Below the pieces are notes generated by a model that searched no databases, was not told the DNA's origin, and saw only the letters and a program-made list of their open reading frames with translations. Shown here in pieces: positions 39,604 through 48,489 of a stretch of DNA of 64,000 bases. A program made the translations under genes and the position numbers. Every line of letters begins with the position of its first letter. Positions within the stretch are counted from its first letter, which is position 1. The stretch is from Thermogladius calderae 1633 (lineage in GTDB: Archaea; Thermoproteota; Thermoprotei_A; Sulfolobales; Desulfurococcaceae): contig NC_017954.1 in NCBI RefSeq assembly GCF_000264495.1, positions 1,292,319 through 1,356,318 of the forward strand, in the 5' to 3' direction.

Positions 39604-41517
39604 CTACAGCGTCCTCAGCCTCGGCTCAACGATCCTCTCGATTGCTAGACCCACCAAAACGAAGGCCAGGCTTGTTATCGAGATCAGGATACCCGGAGGT
39701 AGGATCCACCACCACACGTCGTACCTGTTGGAGTCCCTTGCCCTACTGAGTACTGCACCCCACGTGGGGTACCCCGACCTTATACCCAGCACACTTAGAC
39801 CCGCCTCGGTCAGTATGGCCGACGGCACTGAGAACACCATGGAGGCTACACCGTAGGCTGCCACCTGCGGTAGTATGTGCTTGAGGATCACCCTGCTGTT
39901 GCTCGCGCCAAGCGCTAGCGCGGCCTCGATGTACGGCTCCTCCTTGATGCTCAGGGTCATCGTCCTGACGGTTATCGCGAGGCCTCCCCAGCCGAAGACT
40001 ATCAGGACGGTGATTATGGTCATCAGCACCATGAACGGGTTGTTGACGAACACCAACAACGCGATCTGGCCCAGCAGTATAAGGATCGGCAGGAGCGGTA
40101 TGTTACCTATGACGTCAACGGTCCTCTGGATCGCCTCGTCGACGTAGCCTCCGTAGTATCCGCTTATGACGCCCAGTATCAGCCCTATCAGTGTTGTCGC
40201 CACGGCTGCCGTCAAGCCTATCGCCATGGCAACGGGGAACCCGTAGAACAGTATGACCGCTAAGTCTCTGCCGATGTCGTCTGTGCCTAGCAGTCCGAAA
40301 GCCGAGCCCTTGAATATAACACGCACGGTCTTAACAGGTAGCCCTGGCAGCTGTGACAGCGGGGCCTCCGTGGAGTAAGACACGATGACGTCTGCAGTGT
40401 ACGTCCCCGTAAGCGGCTGCGTCTGTATTTCGATGTTGTAGTACTTTGTAGTCGTCTCGAAGTCGTTTATAACTTTCGAGAGCGACGTCATCGCGGAGGA
40501 CAGGGCACTCGACATCTCTGGTGTGAGAGTGTTGTAGGCGACCGAGAAGGCGTAGGCCTGAGTCAAGTTGCCGAGCGCGGCGTATAGGTGTGGTACCATA
40601 TCGGAGGGGGTCCTCGAGGTCAGCGCCGACCTCAGCTCTGAGAGGGCTCTGCTGAGGCTATCCTTGACCAAGTCAGAGCCAGGTGCGCCGGGAGTTACGC
40701 TGTTCGCGACTGTCTCAACCTGGTGGTATACCGGTAACAGGTCAGAGGACACGTTTCCGAGAGTCACGGTTACCTTGAGCTTCCCGAATATGTAGAACTG
40801 CGGGAAGCTCCTCATCAACGTCACAATGTTGTTGATTATCCCGAGCCTCACGACGGACAGCAGAGTCGCGTTATTCCCTATAACGCTGGATAGCTGCGTC
40901 TCGTTTATGTACTTCGACCCGAGAGCCTCAGCTATTCCACCGTAGTTGGTCGTCGCCAGTTTCACGTCGGTGGTAACATAGAGCCCAGTTATGTTGCTAA
41001 CGGTCGGGGTCGAGGTTGTCAGAGTAAACGTCAGGTTGTCTGGCCTCGTCAGTTTAAGGACTATTGTCGGGGCGATCACCTTTGAAGTACCGTTTACCTG
41101 GACGTTGAACACGGCGACACCTTGTACCTTGACGAGTATGTCTTGCGGGTACTGCGGCTGTGTCAACGTGTACTTGACAGTGTATATGTAGTACATGAAC
41201 CCGGCTTGCTCCATCGACGTAGTGGGCCTAGTTAATACGTTGACGCTCTGCGGAGCAACCGGCTGGCCCAAGTAGGCGACCCATGCTGGAGGGACTAGCA
41301 GGGGGTTCTCGTCCCAGAAGGACGGGCTCTCCCACATGGCAAGCAAGTTAGAGGGCATTGTAACGGTCGCTACCGCGGATACCCCGACGAGTACGAATAG
41401 TAGAGCGAGACCTACTTTACCCGTGCCGAAACTCCAGACCTCTTTGAGGCCTCCCCACAGCGGCTTGACGAACTTCTGCTTTATTAACGTGGTTAGAGAG
41501 GGCTGCTGAGCCGCCAT
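39604..41517 (-). CDS. ABC transporter permease, DppC-like, with ~300-residue extracellular insertion
   Basis: 637 residues, twice the usual length. The first membrane helix (~35-55) is followed by about 340 external residues of beta-rich sequence before the standard GLLGTDDIGRDLAVILFYG motif and the usual five membrane helices; the coupling motif is EPYIEAALALGASNSRVILKH. The large insert probably forms an extracellular domain contacting the equally enlarged solute-binding protein. It follows the second permease gene by 12 bases in an operon that contains no ATPase. Confidence 0.88.
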   Translation of the reverse strand: MAAQQPSLTTLIKQKFVKPLWGGLKEVWSFGTGKVGLALLFVLVGVSAVATVTMPSNLLAMWESPSFWDENPLLVPPAWVAYLGQPVAPQSVNVLTRPTTSMEQAGFMYYIYTVKYTLTQPQYPQDILVKVQGVAVFNVQVNGTSKVIAPTIVLKLTRPDNLTFTLTTSTPTVSNITGLYVTTDVKLATTNYGGIAEALGSKYINETQLSSVIGNNATLLSVVRLGIINNIVTLMRSFPQFYIFGKLKVTVTLGNVSSDLLPVYHQVETVANSVTPGAPGSDLVKDSLSRALSELRSALTSRTPSDMVPHLYAALGNLTQAYAFSVAYNTLTPEMSSALSSAMTSLSKVINDFETTTKYYNIEIQTQPLTGTYTADVIVSYSTEAPLSQLPGLPVKTVRVIFKGSAFGLLGTDDIGRDLAVILFYGFPVAMAIGLTAAVATTLIGLILGVISGYYGGYVDEAIQRTVDVIGNIPLLPILILLGQIALLVFVNNPFMVLMTIITVLIVFGWGGLAITVRTMTLSIKEEPYIEAALALGASNSRVILKHILPQVAAYGVASMVFSVPSAILTEAGLSVLGIRSGYPTWGAVLSRARDSNRYDVWWWILPPGILISITSLAFVLVGLAIERIVEPRLRTL

Positions 41518-41529
41518 AGCTAACCCACC

Positions 41530-42642
41530 CTACCTGTACCTGACTCTCGGGTCTAGGATGATGTACAGTACTTCTAGTAGCAGCCTTGCCAATATATACA
41601 CTAACACTAGGATGAAGAAGACGCCCATAACAGTGTTCACGTCGCCTGTCGTGATGGCGTAGTACGTCAGCGTCCCCATGCCAGGCCAGTCGAAGACGGA
41701 CTCCGTTATTATCAGCCCGCCGAGGGAGCCCGCGAGGGCGAGGATCACGTACGTCACTATAGGAGGGGCCATGACCCTCACGATATACTTTCTTGCTATA
41801 TCCTTCTCGGGCAGCCCCTTCGCCTTGGCCACCATGACGAAGTCCTCTCGCACGATTCGCAGTACCATGGCCCTGATCGAGTACAACCAGGTGCTTAAGA
41901 ACGCTATGACAAGTGTTATGACTGGGAGCGTCGCGTACCATGATATGTACAGCGTGTTGACCAGGGGGTTGCTCCAGAACGAGTTTATGTACGTCATCAA
42001 GGCTCTGTAGTTGGTCGGGAAGATCCTGAGCGTGTAACCGAAGACCGAGAGTAGGATCATAGCTAGCCACCAGACCGGGACAGCGTTGAAGAGCGCCGCG
42101 TAGCTGACTATGAGCCTGTCCCACAAGGAGCCGTGCTTATAGGCTATCCTGGGAGCTAAAGGTAGCGCTATCAAAGCACAGACGAGCTCGGCCACGGTGG
42201 CCATTAGGATAGTCCTCGGTAAGACGCCCGCTATCACGGTTATAACGGGCTGAGGTGGCAACTTACCTATTAACCCGGTTATCCCCTCCTGGTTAGTGTA
42301 GCCGAAGTCGAACTTGAGGCTGTTGAAGACCAGCTTCCACATCCTAATGTAGGGTGGAACCGGGTTGCCGTTGGCGTCTATGAGGCCGTAGTACTCCATC
42401 CAGTACTTTGTCATCTGGTTCTTGAAGTTCTGGATATCGGCCGGTGACGCGCCCGGGTGCGTCCTGGCGTATACCTGTACATCTGACTGCACGTTTTGCG
42501 TCACAAGTGCCTCGTATATCTTTTGCGCGAAACCAGTGCCCTCGAGTATAGCGGCTGTTAGTATCACTATAAGTATGAAGGCGATCGTGAGTAGTACCGC
42601 TCTCCTTAATATTACCCTACCAGTGCCCGGCATAGCCCTCAC
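41530..42642 (-). CDS. ABC transporter permease, DppB-like
   Basis: 370 residues. N-terminal membrane helix VLLTIAFILIVILTAAIL, an external loop of ~110 residues, then the membrane domain with coupling segment EDFVMVAKAKGLPEKDIARKYI and the terminal IILDPRVRYR typical of DppB. Start GTG 42642 or ATG 42633; TATA ACGTATAAATAC at ~42672-42683 gives it a promoter separate from the solute-binding protein gene. Confidence 0.9.
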   Translation of the reverse strand: MRAMPGTGRVILRRAVLLTIAFILIVILTAAILEGTGFAQKIYEALVTQNVQSDVQVYARTHPGASPADIQNFKNQMTKYWMEYYGLIDANGNPVPPYIRMWKLVFNSLKFDFGYTNQEGITGLIGKLPPQPVITVIAGVLPRTILMATVAELVCALIALPLAPRIAYKHGSLWDRLIVSYAALFNAVPVWWLAMILLSVFGYTLRIFPTNYRALMTYINSFWSNPLVNTLYISWYATLPVITLVIAFLSTWLYSIRAMVLRIVREDFVMVAKAKGLPEKDIARKYIVRVMAPPIVTYVILALAGSLGGLIITESVFDWPGMGTLTYYAITTGDVNTVMGVFFILVLVYILARLLLEVLYIILDPRVRYR

Positions 42643-42718
42643 ACCCGTACCGCTAATATAGGGAATTAGAAGGAGTATTTATACGTATCCTCTGGGCAGG
42701 ACTGTATTAGTGTGGGTC

Positions 42719-42732
42719 GAAAAAATATTTAT
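42719..42732 (-). terminator. T-run terminator after the large solute-binding protein gene
   Basis: On the minus strand an AT-rich segment with six or more consecutive T residues follows the stop codon by 15-30 bases, before the permease promoter. Confidence 0.45.
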
Positions 42733-42747
42733 GTTAAAATTAGGACG

Positions 42748-45700
42748 TTACTTCCTTCTAGCTAGGCCAATACCGCTGACTATTAGAGTCACTACTACGA
42801 GTCCGAGAGTGGCATAGACTAGGTTCTGTAGCGTGGAGACCTGGCTCTTCAAAGCCTCCACGTCGCTGGCCGAAGCGGCTCCCTGTAGCGTCGTCTGCAT
42901 GCTGGCTAGTGTGCTCTTTATGCTCGAGAGGTCACTGGATATGGAGGAGAACTGGCTGTTTGTCGAGCTCTGGAAGTTCGTCAATGTGGCCTGTGTTGTG
43001 TTGACAACGTTAGCCAGGTTGGTCAGCACGTCCGAGACGGTCTTGATGTTCTGGGTTAGAGCCGTCATGACAGTCTGGATCTGCTGCCCTAGCATGGCTG
43101 TGAGAGTAGAGTTCAACTGCGTTAGCTGGCTGTTAAGCTGGTTAATCTGGTTGTAGACGCTGGATATCTGCTGGTTCAAAGCGCTCTGTAGCTTATTCAA
43201 CGCCTCTTGGTTCAAGCTCTGCATGTACTGGAGCGCCTCCGCAGTCGAGGCCGTGGTCAACTCTATCTTCTTCATGTCGGGCATCGCTACTATGTCAGAG
43301 TAAGCCAGGAGTATCAGGTAGTATGTGGTCCTGTAGTCTAGGTTGATCGTGAAGTCGCTTGGGAAGGAGATCAGGAACGCCGTCTGGTTGATCTGGGCTG
43401 CGTCGCCAGTCGACAGTATGTTGCCGGCAGCGTCCTTCAGTATGTACTCCAAGTGTAACGGTGGTATGCCGTTGACTATGACCGTCAAGTTGGCCGGGCT
43501 ACCCGGCAGTATCTTACCGGGTATTACTGTGCTGAGAGTGTAGCCACCTATCAGTGTCGTGATGGGCTTGCCGAAGTACCAGTCGCCCTTCTTGAATGGG
43601 TAGGTCGGGTCTCTGAAGGCCTTGTAGACAGCCGTTTGCGCGTCTTTATCGAACTTGTCCATGTAGAACGGGCCCTGGCTTATCCAGGCATGACCATGGG
43701 CGTTGATCCAGTTCAGGTCGGCCTGAATCCTGGCGTTCCACTCGTCCATTGTGAGGAGGCCGTTCGCGTACGCGTTGGCCTTCGCAAAGACAGTCTGGTT
43801 GTTAAGGTACGTGGCAAGAGTGTTCTTCACCAGAGCCACGTGGTCGGGGTAGACAAGGCTGAACCACTGGTATCCCTTCCTCTGGTAGAGTACTAGGCTC
43901 GTCTGGTTCCTCTGGTCAAGTGCCAACTGCCACGTCACGGTGTGTATCTCGAGCGGGTTGGCTATGCCTAGAGTCGCCATCGCAGCTATGTAGTTGGTGT
44001 CGAAGAACCAGTAGTCTATGTAGACGATCAACCTCTTGTTCTGAGCGTCGAAGACCAGGCCCTTAATTAAGTCTAGTGTCGGCTTCAGGTTGCTCGCGAT
44101 CCTGGGCTCCAGCGCGCTGTACTTCGAGTCGTAGGTTATATCGAATGCGTAGGCCCAGGCGGCCACGACGTCAGCCATTGTTATTGTCATACCGTTGTGC
44201 CATTTAGTACCGACCAGCTTGCTGAGGTCGAAGATGACCATGCTAGTAGCCTTAGTGCCGCTTGGCACGGGGACCCACTTCTTGGAGTTCACGTCCCATA
44301 TAATGGCGTTAGATGGTACGTCCAGCTTGCCAGTGGGTCCCGCCGTCTGCACGACGTACGGCGTCCTGAACGGCATAGGCTCACCGTTGAATGGGTGGTT
44401 CCAGGTCAACGGGTCGTAAGTGGCGTACATCTGGTCAACGTAGTACACGCTCGAGAACCCACCCCAGTAGTTCCACGCGTCGCCCGCTGTGTAGACCCAC
44501 AAGTGGCCTACGGTCAGGGCAGGCTTACCAGGTATGAACGCCTCTCTGACATTCCATATACCTCTCAAGCCGGCTCCCAAGTCCAAAGTAATGCCCTGTA
44601 CCTGGTTTACGGTAACCCAGGTGTCTAGCCTGGTGGCGATCCAGACCCTAACGGACTCCTGTATAGCCATTTCCGTTGCCTTCCTATACAGCTGTACGAA
44701 CTCGCTCTGGCTGGTGAAGTTGCCCGTGTAGATCCTGAGCGTGAGGTCGTCTATCGTGTCGTTCTGGTAGTTCCAGAAGGTTGGCTCCTGCCAGCCAGGC
44801 ATGTATCCGAACCACGGGGCGGAGAACTGTGCTACTGTAGCGGTATCCCACCTGGTTATGCCGCCCTTACCCCAGCCCTCCGTGTAGATGTGCCACGCGA
44901 ATTCCATCGGGTCGGTGGCGTACACGGTGTTGATCGCTTCGGTGAACCTCATCGGCAATACGTTCACTGTGAAGCCCAGCAGTTTTAGGTCGGTAGCCAC
45001 CATGTTACCGATGTCGTTCCTCTCGTCCTCAACCCTGATAACGAAGTTTATCGCTATCGGCTTACCACCGTAGTACCATACACCGCCGATCTTCTGGGCG
45101 CCCACTGATGTCAGGACGCTGGTTATGATGCTGTCAGCGTACGATGGGTCGTACCTGAACTCGTACCTCGCCACGATGTCGGCTATTATCGTGTAGGTAG
45201 GGTCGTACTGGCTCAAGAAGGTGTACATCGGTACACCGAAGCCCTTGAGGATCTGCGAGACTATAGTGTCTCTGTCGACCAGGTAGTTCATGGCCCACCT
45301 AATCTGCTTGAAGGCAAACGGGTTGATACTGCTGGTGTTGGGGTTAGCGCCCAGCTCGACGATCGTCTGGTTGCCGGAAGTCCTGAAGCCCACGATAGCC
45401 GCCAGTGGGACGCCTAGAGCAGCCGCGGCCTGCTTTATGGTGAGCGTACCGTTGAGCGTTATGACTGAGACCGGTGCCGGGTTAAGTATCAGGTCTATTA
45501 AACCGGCCGGCGCCTGATAGAGCACCGCGTTAGGGACGTCCTGCTGTATCTTCTGGGCCTGTAGGGGTCTCAGAGCGAAGTAGTACATGTCGATCTGGTT
45601 GTTCTTGATCGCGTCGGGGACCTGCTCTATAGCGACCCTTATGAAGGTGATCTGGTCAGATGCTGGGCCTGGCTGAACCTGCTGAGCGGCTCCCAGATTT

Positions 45701-45768
45701 GCTAGAGGGATTATAGCGATCAATATTATAGCCAATAGTATAGAGGAGACTCTCGTGACGAGTCGCAT
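42748..45768 (-). CDS. Very large family-5 solute-binding protein with coiled-coil stalk and membrane anchor
   Basis: About 1006 residues from ATG 45768; the longer frame to 45849 has no ribosome-binding site and runs over the TATA box at ~45804-45816. Signal peptide (SSILLAIILIAIIPLANLGA), two stretches of family-5 binding-protein sequence to ~residue 830, then ~130 residues of heptad-like coiled coil rich in Gln, Asn, Ser, Thr (QINQLNSQLTQLNSTL and similar), and a C-terminal membrane helix (VYATLGLVVVTLIVSGIGL) with basic tail. This is a binding protein standing off the membrane on a stalk, presumably reaching into the S-layer space. Ligand unknown. Confidence 0.85.
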   Translation of the reverse strand: MRLVTRVSSILLAIILIAIIPLANLGAAQQVQPGPASDQITFIRVAIEQVPDAIKNNQIDMYYFALRPLQAQKIQQDVPNAVLYQAPAGLIDLILNPAPVSVITLNGTLTIKQAAAALGVPLAAIVGFRTSGNQTIVELGANPNTSSINPFAFKQIRWAMNYLVDRDTIVSQILKGFGVPMYTFLSQYDPTYTIIADIVARYEFRYDPSYADSIITSVLTSVGAQKIGGVWYYGGKPIAINFVIRVEDERNDIGNMVATDLKLLGFTVNVLPMRFTEAINTVYATDPMEFAWHIYTEGWGKGGITRWDTATVAQFSAPWFGYMPGWQEPTFWNYQNDTIDDLTLRIYTGNFTSQSEFVQLYRKATEMAIQESVRVWIATRLDTWVTVNQVQGITLDLGAGLRGIWNVREAFIPGKPALTVGHLWVYTAGDAWNYWGGFSSVYYVDQMYATYDPLTWNHPFNGEPMPFRTPYVVQTAGPTGKLDVPSNAIIWDVNSKKWVPVPSGTKATSMVIFDLSKLVGTKWHNGMTITMADVVAAWAYAFDITYDSKYSALEPRIASNLKPTLDLIKGLVFDAQNKRLIVYIDYWFFDTNYIAAMATLGIANPLEIHTVTWQLALDQRNQTSLVLYQRKGYQWFSLVYPDHVALVKNTLATYLNNQTVFAKANAYANGLLTMDEWNARIQADLNWINAHGHAWISQGPFYMDKFDKDAQTAVYKAFRDPTYPFKKGDWYFGKPITTLIGGYTLSTVIPGKILPGSPANLTVIVNGIPPLHLEYILKDAAGNILSTGDAAQINQTAFLISFPSDFTINLDYRTTYYLILLAYSDIVAMPDMKKIELTTASTAEALQYMQSLNQEALNKLQSALNQQISSVYNQINQLNSQLTQLNSTLTAMLGQQIQTVMTALTQNIKTVSDVLTNLANVVNTTQATLTNFQSSTNSQFSSISSDLSSIKSTLASMQTTLQGAASASDVEALKSQVSTLQNLVYATLGLVVVTLIVSGIGLARRK

Positions 45769-45803
45769 GCACTGCACCACATTTATTGGAATACGCGTTG
45801 AAT

Positions 45804-45816
45804 ATATAAACATTTT
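45804..45816 (-). promoter_or_regulatory. TATA box of the large solute-binding protein gene
   Basis: On the minus strand GTTTATATATTC, about 40 bases before ATG 45768. It implies a transcription start near 45780 and rules out the longer upstream start. Confidence 0.6.
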
Positions 45817-45830
45817 GTGCTTTGATCGAC

Positions 45831-46673
45831 TCACCCACCTGTCTTCCACCTAGAATAAGTGTACAACGCCACTGGAATTGCTAGTAGTCCTGCGATAACA
45901 GGCATATTGTCTTTTAGAGACAAGTACGTTGAAGAGCCGTCAACTCTCGCTGTCAGGAAAAACACGCGGGCGTACAAGACGGGGTGTACAGCAGTGTAAT
46001 TCCCTACGAGGTGAATGCTCGTAGAGGAGCGTGGTCGCAGATACAGTTTTTCTTGGACGGATGTTCCATTAGCAGAGGCCGCGTTCAATACACCGTACAC
46101 GTCGAAACCTAGATTGTTGGTCACAGTGACAACCGGGCTATCGATGTAGATTGTGAGATTCGAGTAGACAGTGGCGTAGCCGGCCTGGTGGAAGAGGAGT
46201 AGGTAACTCCCGTTACCAAAACTCACCATCCCGCTAGGCGGCATCGGGGCTAGATAGAGGGCCGGGAGCTTAACCAGTACACGTAATCCCGTGTTCAACG
46301 GTATATCGGCCATACTCTTGTTGAGGCGGATGCACGAGCCCCCTATATCATCGTAGAAAGAGAGGTTTGTGTAATACCTGAAAGACGCCAGCCTGTACTC
46401 TGCTGAAGAGTTGCCCGTGTATAAGTACACGTAGACCGGTACGTCGAGCGGATCACCCGTTTGGGGTTGCAAGTAGAGAGTCACGTTCTCAACGTAGAAG
46501 CAGTAGTAAACATCCTCGTAACTCAGAGAAACTGGCGCCCCCTCACTACTCAGAGTCACCTGCGGAGTAAACCACAGGGCGGCGATTAAGAGGAGATAAA
46601 CTATCACCGGTTTAGCGAGCACAGCTTTCAAGGTACGCGGGCGGGCCCGCTTCCTACTTTTCTTCGCAGGCAT
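45831..46673 (-). CDS. Membrane-anchored surface protein of unknown function
   Basis: 280 residues. A basic N-terminus (KKSRKRARPRTLK) precedes one membrane helix (VIVYLLLIAALWF), then ~210 external beta-rich residues with at least ten N-x-S/T sequons, and a C-terminal membrane helix (NMPVIAGLLAIPVALY). Probably an N-glycosylated envelope protein. Divergent from another membrane protein of similar topology at 46713, with which it may act. No family recognised. Confidence 0.7.
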   Translation of the reverse strand: MPAKKSRKRARPRTLKAVLAKPVIVYLLLIAALWFTPQVTLSSEGAPVSLSYEDVYYCFYVENVTLYLQPQTGDPLDVPVYVYLYTGNSSAEYRLASFRYYTNLSFYDDIGGSCIRLNKSMADIPLNTGLRVLVKLPALYLAPMPPSGMVSFGNGSYLLLFHQAGYATVYSNLTIYIDSPVVTVTNNLGFDVYGVLNAASANGTSVQEKLYLRPRSSTSIHLVGNYTAVHPVLYARVFFLTARVDGSSTYLSLKDNMPVIAGLLAIPVALYTYSRWKTGG

Positions 46674-46712
46674 GTTTAGACCTCGTCGCGTCGATACGCT
46701 TAAATAAAGATT

Positions 46713-47246
46713 ATGGGAGGGTTAGTATTTATTGACGCTGAAACAGGTTTGCCGGGTGGAAGATTGAGGACCTCAGTAGCTTTTTTCATTGTCGCGATCG
46801 CGCTACTCGTGGGTTCGAACCTGTTGTCCATAGAGGCGTCGAGAGAAGTACTTGTGACCAAGGAGTCTGTTTTCGACGTACTCGTCTCAAACCCTCCCCG
46901 CTTCTTCCACCTGCTCTCGATGCTCAACGAGACAGTCCCCCTTGAAGCCCCCTGTAGCTTGACTATCCACAACCGAGGCAATAATAGTGTCAGAGTGAAC
47001 ATCACTCCTAGCAACATGTCCTCGATAAACCTGAGTATCCCACCCGGGGGGAGTACGACATCGTCTTTCAACGACTCGAACATCTACATAGAAGTCGCTG
47101 ACCCGGGTACTCTCGTGTTCGCCTACAAGACCTCGTTCGAGACACGCCCACACGCCATCCTCGTTATACCGGCGATCCTTCTCTTCGTGCTGGGCTCCGT
47201 AACGCTGATACTGGCAGTCGTAACCTACGTTTACGAGAGAGAATGA
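46713..47246 (+). CDS. Two-span membrane protein with external loop
   Basis: Up to 177 residues: N-terminal helix (SVAFFIVAIALLVGSNLL), ~95 external residues with several N-glycosylation sequons, and a C-terminal helix (HAILVIPAILLFVLGSVTLI). The TATA-like GCTTAAATAAAG at ~46697-46708 is so close that transcription would begin near 46730, after ATG 46713; TTG 46764, preceded by GGTGG, is a better start and would leave the hydrophobic helix at the very N-terminus. Same layout as the divergent neighbour. No family recognised. Confidence 0.65.
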   Translation: MGGLVFIDAETGLPGGRLRTSVAFFIVAIALLVGSNLLSIEASREVLVTKESVFDVLVSNPPRFFHLLSMLNETVPLEAPCSLTIHNRGNNSVRVNITPSNMSSINLSIPPGGSTTSSFNDSNIYIEVADPGTLVFAYKTSFETRPHAILVIPAILLFVLGSVTLILAVVTYVYERE

Positions 47247-47250
47247 GGAG

Positions 47251-47324
47251 CGGGCCCGCCGGGATTTGAACCCGGGACCTACGGGTTAAGAGCCCGCCGC
47301 TCTACCAGGCTGAGCTACGGGCCC
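47251..47324 (-). tRNA. tRNA-Lys (anticodon CUU)
   Basis: A complete cloverleaf can be folded on the minus strand: acceptor GGGCCCG/CGGGCCC, D stem GCTC/GAGC with AGCCTGGTA loop, anticodon stem GCGGG/CCCGT with loop CTCTTAA (anticodon CTT), T stem CCGGG/CCCGG with loop TTCAAAT. Discriminator G; CCA is not encoded and there is no intron. A TATA box on this strand (TTAAATATAAAAG, 47353-47365) lies ~30 bases upstream. Confidence 0.95.
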
Positions 47325-47352
47325 ACCATCCCAATTCCTTAAATGAACGGGG

Positions 47353-47366
47353 CTTTTATATTTAAC
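47353..47366. promoter_or_regulatory. Bidirectional TATA region for tRNA-Lys and phosphoesterase gene
   Basis: CTTTTATATTTAAC and its complement can serve both directions: about 30 bases from the tRNA 5' end on the minus strand and about 15-30 bases before the GTG starts of the phosphoesterase on the plus strand. Confidence 0.55.
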
Positions 47367-47376
47367 CCGCCTCTTC

Positions 47377-48348
47377 GTGGTTGCTTCCCAGGATTACGTC
47401 TCAGGCGTGAAGAATAATAAGATTTTTGACCAGTTGATCGAGTCTGAAAGGTGTCTGGCTCTGGTCGGGACTAAGCCAAGCCTTTACAAGCTGGTCGACG
47501 GGCTGTACATCTACCCCGGGCTCCCCTTCGCCTACTTGAGCGAGCTGGACGCCCTGGTCATGTCGGACCTCCACCTCGGCTTTGAAGAGGCGGCCGCAAA
47601 GGGCCTTGAATACAGCCTGAGGGGGAGGAGCGGGTACGCTGGCGTGTTCCTGCCCAGGATCCAGTTCAGGCGCACCGTAGAGATGCTCGCGAGGGCTTTC
47701 AAGATTCGGAGGCCGGGTAGGGTCATCATAAACGGGGACCTGAAGCACGCTTTTGACAGGCTACTGAGGCAGGAGAAGGAGGAGGTGTCGAGGTTGATCG
47801 ACTTTATAAGAGAGGGCGGCGTCGACGAGGTTACGGTCGTCCGAGGGAACCACGACAACTTCGTCAAGAGAGTTCTCGAGGAAAAGGACGTGTTAATCGT
47901 CGACTCCATCGAGACCAGTAGCGGGTTCCTCATCACCCACGGCCACTTGGACGTAGACCCCTCGCGCTACAGCCATGTCGTGATAGGGCACGAGCACCCC
48001 AGCATACGCTGCTTCGGGGGGAAGATGCCTGTCTTCTTAAGGATGCCGTTGACCGGAGGGGGCGAGCTAGTAGTGTTGCCTGCCACGGGGCCCTACCACC
48101 CGGGTACGACGTTTTCACTGTCGAGAGAAGACTACCTGTCCCCGCTGATCAGGAAGTACGGCGTCCTGGAAGAGGCGAGCTTTGTGGCCTGGGTCGAGAC
48201 GAGCTACACGGGCCCCGCCCTGTCAGATGCCGACGTTAGCAGGCACGAAAAGCTCGTCGGGCTTAGCGAGTACAGGTTTGACAGCTCCATTGTCACGCTA
48301 GTCCACATCGAAAACCCGGTGCTGTTACAGGCCTTATGCGAGTTCTGA
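47377..48348 (+). CDS. Calcineurin-like metallophosphoesterase (COG1407 type)
   Basis: 323 residues. The two-metal phosphoesterase signature is complete: SDLHLGFE (D-x-H), INGDLKH (GD), VVRGNHDN (GNHD), ITHGH and VIGHEHPS (GHxH). The pattern DLHLGFEEAAAKG is that of the archaeal COG1407 family, related to ICC phosphodiesterases and often found near Lhr-type helicases; substrate unknown. Start uncertain: GTG 47377 or GTG 47407. The gene end abuts the minus-strand C/D-box RNA candidate. Confidence 0.88.
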   Translation: MVASQDYVSGVKNNKIFDQLIESERCLALVGTKPSLYKLVDGLYIYPGLPFAYLSELDALVMSDLHLGFEEAAAKGLEYSLRGRSGYAGVFLPRIQFRRTVEMLARAFKIRRPGRVIINGDLKHAFDRLLRQEKEEVSRLIDFIREGGVDEVTVVRGNHDNFVKRVLEEKDVLIVDSIETSSGFLITHGHLDVDPSRYSHVVIGHEHPSIRCFGGKMPVFLRMPLTGGGELVVLPATGPYHPGTTFSLSREDYLSPLIRKYGVLEEASFVAWVETSYTGPALSDADVSRHEKLVGLSEYRFDSSIVTLVHIENPVLLQALCEF

Positions 48349-48410
48349 GAGTAGTCAGCCAATCGACCCTTCTTCACGCGGTCTGCTTATGTCGGCCTCA
48401 TCACTCAGGC
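48349..48410 (-). ncRNA. C/D-box guide sRNA candidate 2
   Basis: On the minus strand: box C GTGATGA (48398-48404), 12-base guide GGCCGACATAAG, box D' CAGA (48382-48385), four-base spacer, box C' GTGAAGA (48371-48377), 12-base guide AGGGTCGATTGG, box D CTGA (48355-48358). Spacing is textbook (12-4-12). AGAGTA (48412-48417) and TACTCT (48348-48353) can close a terminal stem. A TATA box at 48429-48439 is correctly placed. The D' guide is complementary over nine bases (one G-U) to AUGUCGGCU of the 23S rRNA peptidyl-transferase region (E. coli ~2503-2511, from memory). The D-guide target is unknown. Confidence 0.72.
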
Positions 48411-48428
48411 AGTTACTCTGTACTTAGA

Positions 48429-48439
48429 GGTTTAAAAGT
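48429..48439 (-). promoter_or_regulatory. TATA box of C/D-box RNA candidate 2
   Basis: On the minus strand ACTTTTAAACC, about 25 bases before the predicted RNA 5' end near 48410; supports independent transcription of the guide RNA. Confidence 0.5.
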
Positions 48440-48463
48440 TGAGACGGGCGGTTGAGGCTTGTT

Positions 48464-48475
48464 GGGAAAAAAGGG
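48464..48475 (-). terminator. T-run terminator of the DOMON surface-protein gene
   Basis: On the minus strand CCCTTTTTTCCC lies 15-25 bases after the stop codon at 48490; six T residues flanked by C triplets. Confidence 0.5.
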
Positions 48476-48489
48476 TTTGTGTGATTCCC

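Noticed and set aside
41417..42124. 235-codon minus-strand frame
   Set aside because: Shadow of the overlapping DppB-like permease in another frame; composition is unlike a protein and it lacks family features.
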